Source of the DNA: Paenibacillus nanensis
GTDB taxonomy: Bacteria; Bacillota; Bacilli; Paenibacillales; Paenibacillaceae
Direction: 5' to 3'
Length of the DNA stretch: 64,000 bases
Assembly: GCF_003583765.1 (NCBI RefSeq)
Contig: NZ_QXQA01000017.1
Coordinates: 1 to 64,000, forward strand
Part shown: piece by piece, positions 34,419-43,797 of the stretch
Position numbering within the stretch: the stretch's first letter is position 1
How the letters are laid out: every line of letters begins with the position of its first letter
Made by a program: the position numbers and the translations under genes
Notes under the pieces: generated by a model
The model's input: only the letters and a program-made list of their open reading frames with translations
What the model was told of the DNA's origin: nothing
The model's database searches: none

Positions 34419-34904
34419 CTATTCGCCGCCTTTACTTGTTCTTTCCGAAATGTCGTACACGCTCTCGGCGATATCGGTGAACAGAATGCCGTTCAAATGG
34501 TCGATCTCATGCTGGAACGCGCGGGCGAAAAAGCCGCTCGCATGCACGGTGAATTTCTCCCCGTCGCTGTTCTGTCCTTCTACAACGATCCGGTCGGCTC
34601 TGCGCACATCGCCGTTAATATTCGGTATGCTGAGGCAGCCCTCCGGCCCGAACTGCTCGCCATCCTGCTCGACGATGACCGGGTTGACCATCTCGACGAG
34701 TCCGTTCTCATCGCCGACATCCACGACGATGACGCGTTTTGAAATACCGATTTGCGGCGCAGCTAGACCGACGCCCTCCGCGTCGTACATCGTCTCGGCC
34801 ATATCCTTCAGCAGTTTTTTCAAATTATCGTTAAATTTCGTAACCTCCCTGGCTACCTCGCGCAATACCGGATCTGGTTCTTTTACGATCAAACGAATAC
34901 TCAT
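34419..34904 (-). CDS. def: Peptide deformylase
   Basis: A 161-residue metalloenzyme removing the formyl group from nascent proteins. All three motifs are present: GVGLAAPQIG, EGCLSIP (metal Cys) and QHEIDHLNG (HExxH). ATG 34904 follows GGAAGGGA; a longer form would add eight residues. This is the short type-1 form typical of housekeeping PDF in Bacillota. Confidence 0.97.
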   Translation of the reverse strand: MSIRLIVKEPDPVLREVAREVTKFNDNLKKLLKDMAETMYDAEGVGLAAPQIGISKRVIVVDVGDENGLVEMVNPVIVEQDGEQFGPEGCLSIPNINGDVRRADRIVVEGQNSDGEKFTVHASGFFARAFQHEIDHLNGILFTDIAESVYDISERTSKGGE

Positions 34905-34940
34905 GTTGTTCCCTTCCTTTACTCCCAATCTATCGGATCA

Positions 34941-37421
34941 TTATAAAATAACTTGCGGATCGACATCGACGCTGAACCCGATTCCTTTCTGCTGCGGCCC
35001 TTCCGTGAACGGCTGGAGCGCGCGCCGGACTATAGCGGATGCGTCAATGCTTCCCCGATATTTTATCACACATTGAAAACGGTAGCGATCTTTCATTCTT
35101 GCGATCGGCGAAGCGACGGGCCCCAGCACCTCGAGCGCCCTTGGCAGCCCGCTGCCAAGCGGCGCCAGCACGCCTTCATGCTCCGCCAGCTCCCTCAGCT
35201 CCGCCGCAAAGCGTTCGCTGACGGTGGACAGCAGCGGCAGCTGCTCATGCGACATCGTCACGAGCACCAGCCTGCAATACGGCGGATAGCCCATAACGGA
35301 ACGATGGCGCAGCTCCTCGCTGACGAACGCCGCGTAATCATGCGTCTGAGCGGTCGTAATCGCATAGTGCTCCGGCGTGTACGTCTGGATCACGACCTCG
35401 CCCTCCAGCTCATGCCGCCCTGCCCGTCCCGCGACTTGCGTGAGCAGCTGGAACGTCTTCTCCGCCGCGCGGAAGTCCGGCAGATGCAGCGAGGTATCGG
35501 CGGCGATTACGCCTACTAACGTAACATATGGGAAGTCAAGCCCTTTGGCAACCATTTGCGTGCCAAGGAGCACATCGGCCTGCCTGTCGCCAAATTGCTT
35601 CAGCAGCTTCTCATGGGCATGCTTCTCGCTCGTTGTGTCCACATCCATCCGAATGACCCGGATGCCGGGAAACAGCTTGGCGAGCTCTTCCTCCACGCGC
35701 TGCGTGCCCGTGCCGAAATAGCGGATATGCTCGCTTCCGCACTCTGGACATTCAGCAGGCGCTCCTTCCGCATGACCGCAATAGTGGCAGCGCAGCACTC
35801 GGGATTTCTGATGAAACGTCAGCGATATATCGCAGTGGGGACAAGCGGCGGTATGGCCGCAGGAGCGGCACATTACAAACGTCGAATAACCCCGCCGGTT
35901 AAGCAGCAGCACCGATTGCTCGCCGCGCTCCAGCCGTTCCTGCAGCGCGGCGTGCAGCTGCCGGCTGAACATGGAGCGGTTGCCCGCGCGAAGCTCCTCG
36001 CGCATGTCGACGACCTCGACCGGCGGCATCGGTCTTCCTCCGACGCGGTAAGGCATCGGAAGGAGCGCGGAGGCTCCCGGATTTGCCGCCGGGCGGCTCG
36101 CCGCGGCGAACGACTCGAGCGACGGAGTCGCCGAGCCTAACACGACGGCCGCTCCATGCTGCTTCGCCCGGCGCACCGCGACATCTCTCGCGTGATATTT
36201 CGGACTTTCCTCTTGCTTATACGAAGACTCATGCTCTTCATCAATAATGATAAGGCCAATCTGCTCAAACGGCGCAAAAATAGCCGAACGGGCGCCGATC
36301 GCGACCTGCGCCTTTTTGCTTCGGATCTTGCGCCATTCATCGAAACGTTCGCCGCTCGACAACCGGCTGTGCAGCACTGCGACGGCGTCGCCGAATCTGC
36401 CTTTGAACCGCTCGACCATCTGCGGAGTAAGCGAGATTTCCGGCACAAGCACAATCGCTTGCCTCCCCTGATCCAGGCAATATTGGATCGATTGCAGATA
36501 GACTTCCGTTTTGCCGCTGCCCGTTACGCCGTGCAGCAGCATCGTCCGGCCCTGCCTAGCGTCAAGCGCTTCGGCAATACGTCCGAATACCTCCCGCTGC
36601 CCTTCGGTGAGGGGAAGCGGGCTTGTCCGGGTGAACTGACGGTGCGCATATGGATCGCGCTCCTTCTCCACTTCGCGAAGCTCAAGCAGTCCCTTCTCCA
36701 CAAGCGGCTTGATGCTTGCGCTTGAGACGCCCGTTTGCTGAGCCAGCTCCTGCAGCGCGATCGGCTCTTCCCGGCCGTACATCCATTGTAACGCTTCACG
36801 CTGCTTGGCCGCTCTAGCCGGCACTTGCTCGAGCGCATGCTCGAGAGGCAAACGCGATTCCGGCAAAAATACCGTAAGCACCTTCCGCACGGCGAGCCTG
36901 TCCTTAATCGACGATTGCTGAGTTAGCGTCCCTTTCGCCAAAGCATGCTTGACAGCCTTCAGGTGCTGAGGATATTTGGCGATGAGCGCATCCAGCTTCA
37001 CAAGACCACCGCTATTCGCGATCCACTCCTTCAGCTCGGCAGGCAGCCCGTACTCCTCGTCCGGCTCGCCTAATCCGATCTGGCGCTCTTCCTTTCCCTT
37101 CAGCGCGGCGGGGATCATCGCCTGCAGCGCTTGCGTCCAGGAGCAGCAATATTTGTCGCTCATCCATCTGGACAGCTCAATCATATCCGGCAGCAGCGGC
37201 GGCACAGGATCCAGCAGCTCGGCGATCGGCTTGAGGCGAGTCCGGTCGACGGATGCCGATTCCGTAAGATCGATCACAAACCCTTGAAGCACGCGTCCTC
37301 CGAACGGAACGCCGACACGGCTTCCCAATTCCAGCCATTCCTGCATTTCGTAAGGCACTTCATAATCAAAAGGCCGATCCGTCTGGCGGCTCGGCACGTC
37401 GACAATCACTTTGGCTATCAT
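34941..37421 (-). CDS. priA: Primosomal replication restart helicase PriA
   Basis: An 826-residue helicase that reloads the replisome at stalled forks. The 3'-DNA-binding domain is at ~1-110, a helicase core with GVTGSGKTEVYLQ (Walker A) and LIIIDEEHESSYKQEE follows, and eight zinc cysteines lie in CRSCGHTAACPHCD and CHYCG...CPECGS. Motifs V/VI include GTQMVAKGLDFPYV and QVAGRAGR. ATG overlaps the coaBC stop (ATGA), with GGAGGG upstream. Confidence 0.96.
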   Translation of the reverse strand: MIAKVIVDVPSRQTDRPFDYEVPYEMQEWLELGSRVGVPFGGRVLQGFVIDLTESASVDRTRLKPIAELLDPVPPLLPDMIELSRWMSDKYCCSWTQALQAMIPAALKGKEERQIGLGEPDEEYGLPAELKEWIANSGGLVKLDALIAKYPQHLKAVKHALAKGTLTQQSSIKDRLAVRKVLTVFLPESRLPLEHALEQVPARAAKQREALQWMYGREEPIALQELAQQTGVSSASIKPLVEKGLLELREVEKERDPYAHRQFTRTSPLPLTEGQREVFGRIAEALDARQGRTMLLHGVTGSGKTEVYLQSIQYCLDQGRQAIVLVPEISLTPQMVERFKGRFGDAVAVLHSRLSSGERFDEWRKIRSKKAQVAIGARSAIFAPFEQIGLIIIDEEHESSYKQEESPKYHARDVAVRRAKQHGAAVVLGSATPSLESFAAASRPAANPGASALLPMPYRVGGRPMPPVEVVDMREELRAGNRSMFSRQLHAALQERLERGEQSVLLLNRRGYSTFVMCRSCGHTAACPHCDISLTFHQKSRVLRCHYCGHAEGAPAECPECGSEHIRYFGTGTQRVEEELAKLFPGIRVIRMDVDTTSEKHAHEKLLKQFGDRQADVLLGTQMVAKGLDFPYVTLVGVIAADTSLHLPDFRAAEKTFQLLTQVAGRAGRHELEGEVVIQTYTPEHYAITTAQTHDYAAFVSEELRHRSVMGYPPYCRLVLVTMSHEQLPLLSTVSERFAAELRELAEHEGVLAPLGSGLPRALEVLGPVASPIARMKDRYRFQCVIKYRGSIDASAIVRRALQPFTEGPQQKGIGFSVDVDPQVIL

Positions 37422-38638
37422 GCAGGGTTCCCTCCGGCAGCTGCAAGCCGAACGGCGATCAGCTCCATCAGGCGGCTCGCCATCTCGCGTTTGGACATGA
37501 GCGGCAGCGAGACGATAAGTCCGTCCGGCCCGTACACTTCTACGGCGTTGGTATCCCCGTTGAATCCGACACCCTCTTGGCTGACGTCGTTTGCAACGAT
37601 AAGATCGCAGTTTTTGCGTCTCAGCTTATCCATCGCATAATGCGCGACTTGCTGCGTCTCCGCCGCAAAGCCGACAAGAAATTGACGCGTCTTGCGTTCG
37701 CCTAGCGTCGCCAAAATATCCGTCGTTCGCTCCAGCTCAAGCACAAGGCGCTCTCCTGTTTTCTTCATCTTCTGCTCATGGACGATGACGGGACGGTAAT
37801 CCGCGACTGCGGCCGATTTGACGACGATATCCATCTCATCGAAATCCTTCATGACGGCTTCGAGCATATCCGCCGCGGATGCCACGTGTATGACGCGCAC
37901 GCCGGCGGGAGGCTGCTCGGTCGTCCGACCTGCAACTAAGGTAACGTCCGCCCCCATCCGCATTGCCGCTTCAGCGATAGCAAACCCCATTTTGCCTGAG
38001 GAATCATTCGTAAGAAAACGAACCGGGTCGAGCCGCTCCATCGTCCCTCCGGCCGTAACAAGCACACGTTTTCCTTTCAGCCTGCCGCTTTCGGCAAACC
38101 AATTTTGGATCGACGCCACAATATCCTCCGGCTCGGCAAGCCTGCCTTTCGCTACATAGCCGCAAGCAAGCTGCCCTGTGCCCGGCTCGACAAACATCGC
38201 GCCGCGCCGCGCCAGCCGCTCCATATTCTCGACAACTGCCGGATGCTCATACATATGTACGTTCATTGCAGGCGCAATAATAATCGGACATGTCGCGGCC
38301 AGCAGCGTCGTGCTGAGCATATCGTCGGCATGCCCGTTCGCCAGCTTCGCGATCGCATTCGCGGTTGCGGGAGCAACCACGATGAGATCCGCGTGGTCCG
38401 CCAGATGAATATGGGTAACGACAGAAGGATCGCGTTCGTCAAACGTGTCGATATGTACAGGATGACGGGACAACGTCTGCAGCGTGAGCGGGGTAATAAA
38501 CTTGGCTGCGGATTCGGTAATGACCACATGCACCTCCGCTCCAGCCTGCACAAGCTTGCTGCAGAGCGCCGCCCCTTTATAAGCGGCAATCCCGCCGGTT
38601 ATGCCTAATACAATATTTTTACCTGCCAAACTTGCCAT
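37418..38638 (-). CDS. coaBC: Bifunctional phosphopantothenoylcysteine decarboxylase/synthetase
   Basis: A 406-residue coenzyme A enzyme. The CoaC flavin domain (~1-185) has GITGGIAAYK, PAMNVHMYEHPAV and the active-site Cys in GQLACGYVAKGRLAEP. The CoaB domain (~190-400) has VLVTAGGTMERLDPVRFLTN, the SSGKMGFAIAEAA dimer motif and the KKNCDLIVANDVS loop. It overlaps priA by 4 nt. Confidence 0.96.
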   Translation of the reverse strand: MASLAGKNIVLGITGGIAAYKGAALCSKLVQAGAEVHVVITESAAKFITPLTLQTLSRHPVHIDTFDERDPSVVTHIHLADHADLIVVAPATANAIAKLANGHADDMLSTTLLAATCPIIIAPAMNVHMYEHPAVVENMERLARRGAMFVEPGTGQLACGYVAKGRLAEPEDIVASIQNWFAESGRLKGKRVLVTAGGTMERLDPVRFLTNDSSGKMGFAIAEAAMRMGADVTLVAGRTTEQPPAGVRVIHVASAADMLEAVMKDFDEMDIVVKSAAVADYRPVIVHEQKMKKTGERLVLELERTTDILATLGERKTRQFLVGFAAETQQVAHYAMDKLRRKNCDLIVANDVSQEGVGFNGDTNAVEVYGPDGLIVSLPLMSKREMASRLMELIAVRLAAAGGNPA

Positions 38639-38686
38639 GCTGCCAACTCCTATTCCGTCTTCCGCCGCTTTCGCGGCGGACAGTGC

Positions 38687-39211
38687 TTACCAATTCATTC
38701 GTTCTCTCAAGCTTGTAATATGCGCGACGTGATGCCGTCCGTGCCACGCCACAAATCCTAGGAAATAAGACAGCTTCAGCTGCTTCCCCATCCCGGGATG
38801 ATAAAATTGCTTCTCAAAATCCGCCCGCTGCATGGACCGCAGCAGAAGCTCCCAGCGCGCATAGACGCCGTCAACGATCATCAGGCTAAGCCCCGGAGGC
38901 GCGTCAAGCGAATCGGCCGTTCCAGCCCAGCCCTCTTCATCAAAGGGCTTCACCGTTGGATTCGATTCCGTAAGCGCCAGCTTAAACCGCGTGTAACAGT
39001 TCATCGCCGCATCAGCGAGATGATGCACAACCTGCCTAACCGTCCAGCCACCCGTCCGATATGGCGTGTCAAGCTGTTCGTCCGTCAGACCTTCAATAGC
39101 CGACCTCAGCTGTCCCGGCAGCTCCGCTACCTCGCGAATCCACTTGTCCTGCTGCGCAGCCGTCATTCCTTCAAACGTATACGTGCCAACCGGATAACGC
39201 AATTGATCCAT
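38687..39211 (-). CDS. YfiT/BstA-type DinB metal-dependent hydrolase or bacillithiol transferase
   Basis: A 174-residue DinB-superfamily protein close to B. subtilis YfiT: MDQLRYPVGTYTF at the start, WTVRQVVHHLADAAMN (first metal His), and AWHGRHHVAHI (other two His) near the C-terminus. Members transfer bacillithiol to small substrates. ATG 39211 follows GGAGGT. It is inserted, with a small membrane gene, between rpoZ and coaBC, which are adjacent in B. subtilis. Confidence 0.82.
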   Translation of the reverse strand: MDQLRYPVGTYTFEGMTAAQQDKWIREVAELPGQLRSAIEGLTDEQLDTPYRTGGWTVRQVVHHLADAAMNCYTRFKLALTESNPTVKPFDEEGWAGTADSLDAPPGLSLMIVDGVYARWELLLRSMQRADFEKQFYHPGMGKQLKLSYFLGFVAWHGRHHVAHITSLRERMNW

Positions 39212-39381
39212 TGGATTACCTCCTCCAAAGTTTTGTGGTCGCAACTGCGGAAGCGTTCTCTTCTTATCATATCATATAGCGAGGGAAAAAGTAGCAGGTA
39301 ACACATTCGTACTTGATCCCGCAATTTGAATTCTTTGAACCGTTGCGGATGTCAGGAGATACTTTTAACAGTAGATTCGCA

Positions 39382-39564
39382 CTACACTTTTTTATCGATT
39401 ATATGTTTGTTTTCCTTGATCACTTTCCGGAGCTGACGGACCTCGGCGGCAAGCGCGTCCACCTTTTTTGACATGTTGGAAGAATCAATTGCCCCCCGAA
39501 TAATCAGTCCTAACAGCAATAACGTTAATACCCATATGACGATAGCGAGAATGAACGGATCCAT
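39382..39564 (-). CDS. Small single-pass membrane protein (60 aa)
   Basis: Hydrophobic helix at ~4-24 (FILAIVIWVLTLLLLGLIIRG), a short polar linker, then a coiled-coil-like tail (SKKVDALAAEVRQLRKVIKENK). GGAGGG precedes ATG. It has the same build as the 52-residue protein at 1303-1461. Function unknown; it lies 78 nt downstream of rpoZ. Confidence 0.6.
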   Translation of the reverse strand: MDPFILAIVIWVLTLLLLGLIIRGAIDSSNMSKKVDALAAEVRQLRKVIKENKHIIDKKV

Positions 39565-39642
39565 CTCATACCCTCCTGTCTATGAAGAAAAAAGAGGCGC
39601 ATACTGTCGCCAGCTGCACCCCTTGCGTGTCTGCTATTTCGG

Positions 39643-39852
39643 TTATTCTTCCTTATTCCCAACCGTCTCGACTTGGATCAGGTCGCCGTAAATTTCCTCC
39701 AGCGCAACGCCAACATACTTGTGGGAACGCGGGCTCGTAAGCTCCGATTTATCTCCGTTGCGCAGCATGCGGGCTCTTCTGGAAGCGGCGACGACAAGCG
39801 TATACTTGCTGTCTACCTTTTTCACCATTTCATCAATGGATGGATACAACAT
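39643..39852 (-). CDS. rpoZ: RNA polymerase omega subunit
   Basis: A 69-residue subunit that helps assemble RNA polymerase around beta-prime. MLYPSIDEMVKKVDSKYTLVVAASRRARML is the conserved omega start. GAGGAG lies upstream of ATG. It follows gmk by 16 nt, the usual gmk-rpoZ arrangement. Confidence 0.96.
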   Translation of the reverse strand: MLYPSIDEMVKKVDSKYTLVVAASRRARMLRNGDKSELTSPRSHKYVGVALEEIYGDLIQVETVGNKEE

Positions 39853-39868
39853 TGGACATTCTCCTCAC

Positions 39869-40480
39869 TCAAGCTTTCTCGATTGCAGTCTTCATTCCCG
39901 TTACGTAAGGCATGAAGCGTTCTCTACGGCAGTGCTCGGCGATCACGATGCTTCGGATCCGGTCGCAAGCCGCATCTATTTCATCATTAATAACGGCATA
40001 ATCATAATGGCGGAGCAAATTCATCTCCTCAACGGCTACGTTCATGCGCGTGTCGATGACATCCGCAGTTTCGGTGCCTCGGCCCGTGATGCGTTCCTTG
40101 AGCACGTCAAGCGATGGCGGCAGCAGGAAAATAAAGATCGCTTCCGGAAATTTCTCTTTCACCTTCAGCGCGCCCTGCACCTCGATTTCCAGAATCACGT
40201 CTTTTCCGCTTGCCAGCGTGCGATCCACGAAGTCGCGCGGCGTCCCGTAATAATTGCCTACGTATTCCGCATGCTCCAGCAGCGCGTCGCGCGCGATCAT
40301 TTCCTGGAACTGCTCCCGCGTCTTAAAAAAATAGTTAACCCCATCTACTTCGCCCTGCCTCGGCTGCCTGGTTGTGGCCGATACGGAATAAACAATCTCC
40401 GGCATCCGGCTGCGCAGCGCCGAGCATACCGTTCCTTTTCCCACTCCGGCTGGTCCGGACAAAACAATCAACAATCCCAT
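39869..40480 (-). CDS. gmk: Guanylate kinase
   Basis: A 203-residue enzyme phosphorylating GMP to GDP. P-loop LSGPAGVGKGTV is at residue ~7, the GMP-binding SVSATTRQPRQGEVDGVNYFF follows, and the lid has FLLPPSLDVLKERITGRGTE. GGGAG lies ~10 nt before ATG. It lies 19 nt downstream of remA. Confidence 0.97.
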   Translation of the reverse strand: MGLLIVLSGPAGVGKGTVCSALRSRMPEIVYSVSATTRQPRQGEVDGVNYFFKTREQFQEMIARDALLEHAEYVGNYYGTPRDFVDRTLASGKDVILEIEVQGALKVKEKFPEAIFIFLLPPSLDVLKERITGRGTETADVIDTRMNVAVEEMNLLRHYDYAVINDEIDAACDRIRSIVIAEHCRRERFMPYVTGMKTAIEKA

Positions 40481-40499
40481 TTGTTCCTAACTCCCCGTA

Positions 40500-40760
40500 C
40501 TATTCGTCGTTATCGTCATCTTTCGTAGATAAACGATGGGCAACCGTCTCCGGCTGAACCGCTGATAAAATAACATGATCGCTGTCCGTAATAATAACTG
40601 CGCGAGTACGTCGTCCGTAAGTCGCGTCTATCAGCATGTGGCGGTCGCGCGCTTCCTGTATAATACGTTTAATCGGAGCCGATTCCGGACTTACGATCGA
40701 GATGATACGATTCGCAGACACAATGTTCCCGAATCCGATATTGATGAGCTTAATAGCCAA
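40500..40760 (-). CDS. remA: Extracellular matrix regulatory protein RemA
   Basis: An 86-residue DUF370 protein, a ring-forming DNA-binding activator of matrix and osmoprotection genes in B. subtilis. IKLINIGFGNIVSANRIISIVSPESAP and the arginine-rich DATYGRRTRAVII are nearly identical to B. subtilis RemA. TTG start with GGAGGGGG 7 nt upstream. It heads the remA-gmk-rpoZ-coaBC cluster; yloC, usually just upstream, is missing here. Confidence 0.95.
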   Translation of the reverse strand: MAIKLINIGFGNIVSANRIISIVSPESAPIKRIIQEARDRHMLIDATYGRRTRAVIITDSDHVILSAVQPETVAHRLSTKDDDNDE

Positions 40761-40852
40761 GCCAGGTCCCCCTCCGCCTACGATCCATCGATGCGCAAGT
40801 GGCTGTCAAATTCCAAAAAACGACAGACCATTGCTCTATTGTTGACGAAAAA

Positions 40853-40874
40853 ATGCGAGAGCATACGTATGCTC
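40853..40874 (-). terminator. Terminator after the yitJ-like gene
   Basis: The palindrome GAGCATACGTATGCTC (40859-40874) can fold with a 6-bp stem and 4-nt loop. On the minus strand it is followed by TCGCATTTTTTCG. It separates the dapF-yitJ unit from remA. Confidence 0.6.
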
Positions 40875-40958
40875 CAACTTATGCCTTATTCTAAAGGATT
40901 TCTCCATTTGGAACAAGCAAAAGTTGATTTTTTGTATATGCAACGGCTGCAAATTGCT

Positions 40959-42839
40959 TTAACGGCCTGTCTTTTCCCATACATATTGCGTCAATTGGAC
41001 GGCCATATCGTAGAACATGAACGGTGTTATGAGATAAATGCCGTTAAAATGCTGGAGCGCTGTGTCAAGCAGCTCTTGCGCGATGCGAACGCCCTCTGCG
41101 CGCCCCGCTTCTCCTTCCAAACCGGCCATCCGTCCGCGAACCTCATCGGAGAGCTGAATGCCCGGCACTTCGTTATGAAGATACTCCGCGTTCCGCCCGT
41201 TCGCAAGCGGCATAATGCCGATAAAAATCGGAACGTCCAAATGCTTCGTCGATTCCGCGATCCGTTCGATCAGCGCCGGATCGTAAACCGGCTGCGTCAT
41301 AATATAATCGGCGCCGGACGCGATTTTTTTCTCCAGCCGCTGCACGGCCTTGTCCAAATGCTTAACGTTCGGGTTAAACGCGGCGCCGACAACAAATTTG
41401 GCTTTCTGCTTCAAAGGCTTGCCGGAAAACGCGGTGCCTTCGTTGAGCTGCTTAATCATCCGGATCATCTCAAAGGATGTCAAGTCGTAGACCGAGCTTG
41501 AATCCGGCAAATCGCCGAACCTCGCGGGGTCGCCGGTAACGGCAAGCACGTGATCGATGCCGAGCGCGTCAAGGCCCATCATATGAGACTGCGTGCCGAT
41601 CAAATTCCGGTCGCGGCAGGCAATATGAACAAGCGGCCGAATGTCGATGCGGTCCTGCAGCAAGGCAGCCAGCGCAAGGTTGCTCATCCGCGTAACGGCC
41701 AGCGAGTTGTCCGCCATCGTAATGGCGTCCGCCTTCACGTCCTTCAACGCTTTCGCGCCCTCCATAAACTTGCGGATGTCCAAATCGCGCGGCGGATCCA
41801 GCTCGACGATAACCGTATGGCGCTGCTTCGCCAGATCAACGATCGTCGGCTCGCGGTGCTCGGTAACCATCCGGCTCTCCGCCGGCTTCACGGCGCTTTC
41901 ACGGACAACCGAAGCCTGGCGTTTCGCCGCTTCCGCCGCGCCAGGCTGCGGCACATAATCCGCAATGGAGGCAGCCATCGCGGCCACATGCTCCGGCGTT
42001 GTGCCGCAGCAGCCGCCGATAATCCTTGCGCCGCGGTCCGCGAATCTGCGCGCGCATTCCGCAAAATAATCCGGTCCTGCGGAATACGTATATTTGCCGT
42101 CCACATAATCCGGGATCCCTGCGTTCGGGAAGACGGATAAAGGCAGCGATACCGGCCCTTGGATCGAATCGATCGCCCGCATGATGCCGTTCGGTCCGCT
42201 GCGGCAATTGAAGCCGACGACGTCCGCGCCGAGCGCTTGAAGCTCGGCGAACGCATCGGCGAGGGAAGCGCCGTCCTGCGTGCGGCCGACATCCTCAACC
42301 GCGAATTGGCAAATAACCGGGATATCCGTCAGCTCGCGCGCAATGCGCAGAGCCAGCTTCATTTCCGCCAGATCATAGAACGTCTCCAGCAGCAGCCCGT
42401 CCACGCCTTCCTCAATCAGCGCCTTCATCTGGCGCTCGTAAGCGTCGATGACTCTTGCTGTGCGCACATTTTTCAGCTTTCCGTCTCGAATCGAGCCGAT
42501 CGCGCCGACCACGTATGCGTCGTCGCCGACAGCGCGGCGGGCGATGCGCACGCCTTCGCGGTTGATCGCCTCCATCGCGTTCTCCAGGCCGTACTTCGAC
42601 AGCTTCTCCAGATTGGCGGAGAATGTATTCGTCTCGATCAGACGGGCTCCCGCTTCATAATACTGGCGGTGCACGCTTTCGATCACATCAGGTCTGATTA
42701 CATTGAATTCTTCGTAAGAAACGCCGACAGGGAACCCCATCTGGTACAGATAGGTTCCCATTGCTCCGTCGCCGACGAGGATGCGCTCCGCAAGCGCCTC
42801 CCGCAAGTTCGGTCTTGTATGTTGTGCTGCATCTCCCAT
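40959..42839 (-). CDS. yitJ: Bifunctional homocysteine S-methyltransferase / methylenetetrahydrofolate reductase
   Basis: A 626-residue fusion. Residues ~12-310 are a zinc homocysteine methyltransferase (LVGDGAMGTYLY; zinc cysteines in GFNCRSGP and GGCCGTTPEH). Residues ~340-620 are a MetF-like FAD barrel (VIVELDPPRDLDI, ITMADNSLAVTRMSN, GADYIMTQPVYD). It produces methyl-THF and transfers methyl to homocysteine, as in B. subtilis YitJ. ATG 42839 has AGGTG 6 nt upstream. It sits 9 nt after dapF and has no S-box of its own. Confidence 0.9.
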   Translation of the reverse strand: MGDAAQHTRPNLREALAERILVGDGAMGTYLYQMGFPVGVSYEEFNVIRPDVIESVHRQYYEAGARLIETNTFSANLEKLSKYGLENAMEAINREGVRIARRAVGDDAYVVGAIGSIRDGKLKNVRTARVIDAYERQMKALIEEGVDGLLLETFYDLAEMKLALRIARELTDIPVICQFAVEDVGRTQDGASLADAFAELQALGADVVGFNCRSGPNGIMRAIDSIQGPVSLPLSVFPNAGIPDYVDGKYTYSAGPDYFAECARRFADRGARIIGGCCGTTPEHVAAMAASIADYVPQPGAAEAAKRQASVVRESAVKPAESRMVTEHREPTIVDLAKQRHTVIVELDPPRDLDIRKFMEGAKALKDVKADAITMADNSLAVTRMSNLALAALLQDRIDIRPLVHIACRDRNLIGTQSHMMGLDALGIDHVLAVTGDPARFGDLPDSSSVYDLTSFEMIRMIKQLNEGTAFSGKPLKQKAKFVVGAAFNPNVKHLDKAVQRLEKKIASGADYIMTQPVYDPALIERIAESTKHLDVPIFIGIMPLANGRNAEYLHNEVPGIQLSDEVRGRMAGLEGEAGRAEGVRIAQELLDTALQHFNGIYLITPFMFYDMAVQLTQYVWEKTGR

Positions 42840-42848
42840 ACGCGTCAC

Positions 42849-43679
42849 CTACAACACGCCGCGGAATACTTCCGCAGCCGGCCCCGTCATGTAAACGTGA
42901 TTGTCCGCCTCGTTCCACTCGATCAGCAGATCGCCGCCTTTGAGGGAGATCGTAGCCGTACGGTCGGTCGCGCCTGTCAGCACCGATGCGACAAGCGTCG
43001 CGCATGCGCCCGTTCCGCATGCAAGCGTAGGGCCGGCGCCGCGCTCCCACACCCGCATGTCGGCTTGATTCCGCGAATTGACGGTTACGAACTCTACATT
43101 TATTTTACGAGGGAACATCGGATGCGTCTCCAGCTTCGGTCCCCAAGTTTCCAGATCGAATGACGCCGCGTCGTCCACATAAATGACGCAGTGCGGATTG
43201 CCCATCGAAACGGCCGTAAACGTAAACTCGCGGCCGTCTACCTCAATCGGATGCTCGATAACGCGCTCTGCGTCAACTGTCGTCGGCACTTGAAGCCCGT
43301 TCAGAATCGGCTGGCCCATATCGACGCGCACCGTTTGCACTTTGCCGCCTTCTGCCTTGAGCTGCACCTTTTGCACGCCCGCGCCGAGCGTCTCAACCGT
43401 AATTTCTTCCTGATTCGTCATGCCGTTATCGTAAACGTATTTGGCTACGCAGCGTATGGCGTTGCCGCATTGCTCCGCTTCCGAGCCGTCGGAATTAATA
43501 ATCCGCATACGGAAATCCGCCTTCTCGGAAGGGAGTATGTACACCAAGCCGTCGGCGCCGATGCCGAAAAACCGGTTGCACAGCTGGACCGCCAGCTCGG
43601 ACGCGTTATCCGGAAGCGCCTGCTCTCCCGCCACTACGATGAAGTCATTGCCAAGTCCATGCATTTTCGTGAAGTTCAT
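42849..43679 (-). CDS. dapF: Diaminopimelate epimerase
   Basis: A 276-residue cofactor-free racemase giving meso-diaminopimelate for lysine and peptidoglycan. The two catalytic cysteines are in SEAEQCGNAIRC (~73) and LACGTGACATL (~220). FTKMHGLGNDFIVV at the N-terminus is typical. AAGGAGAG precedes ATG. It is placed between the Ca2+ ATPase gene and yitJ, where B. subtilis has yloC. Confidence 0.96.
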   Translation of the reverse strand: MNFTKMHGLGNDFIVVAGEQALPDNASELAVQLCNRFFGIGADGLVYILPSEKADFRMRIINSDGSEAEQCGNAIRCVAKYVYDNGMTNQEEITVETLGAGVQKVQLKAEGGKVQTVRVDMGQPILNGLQVPTTVDAERVIEHPIEVDGREFTFTAVSMGNPHCVIYVDDAASFDLETWGPKLETHPMFPRKINVEFVTVNSRNQADMRVWERGAGPTLACGTGACATLVASVLTGATDRTATISLKGGDLLIEWNEADNHVYMTGPAAEVFRGVL

Positions 43680-43797
43680 CTATTGCTCTCTCCTTGTACC
43701 AGTCCATTGTATGCAAATCTAGCATTGTTCCTATTAGCATACCGCATCGCAAGGAGAAACGCTATTCATAAATTGCAACATCATTTGCATTTTTGCG

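Noticed and set aside
38687..39211. The two DinB-fold proteins (2191 and 38687) as a recent duplication
   Set aside because: They share only the metal-binding histidine pattern and helical fold; the rest differs widely.
42159..43163. A 334-codon plus-strand frame across the yitJ-dapF junction
   Set aside because: It spans two well-supported genes on the other strand and has antisense-type composition.
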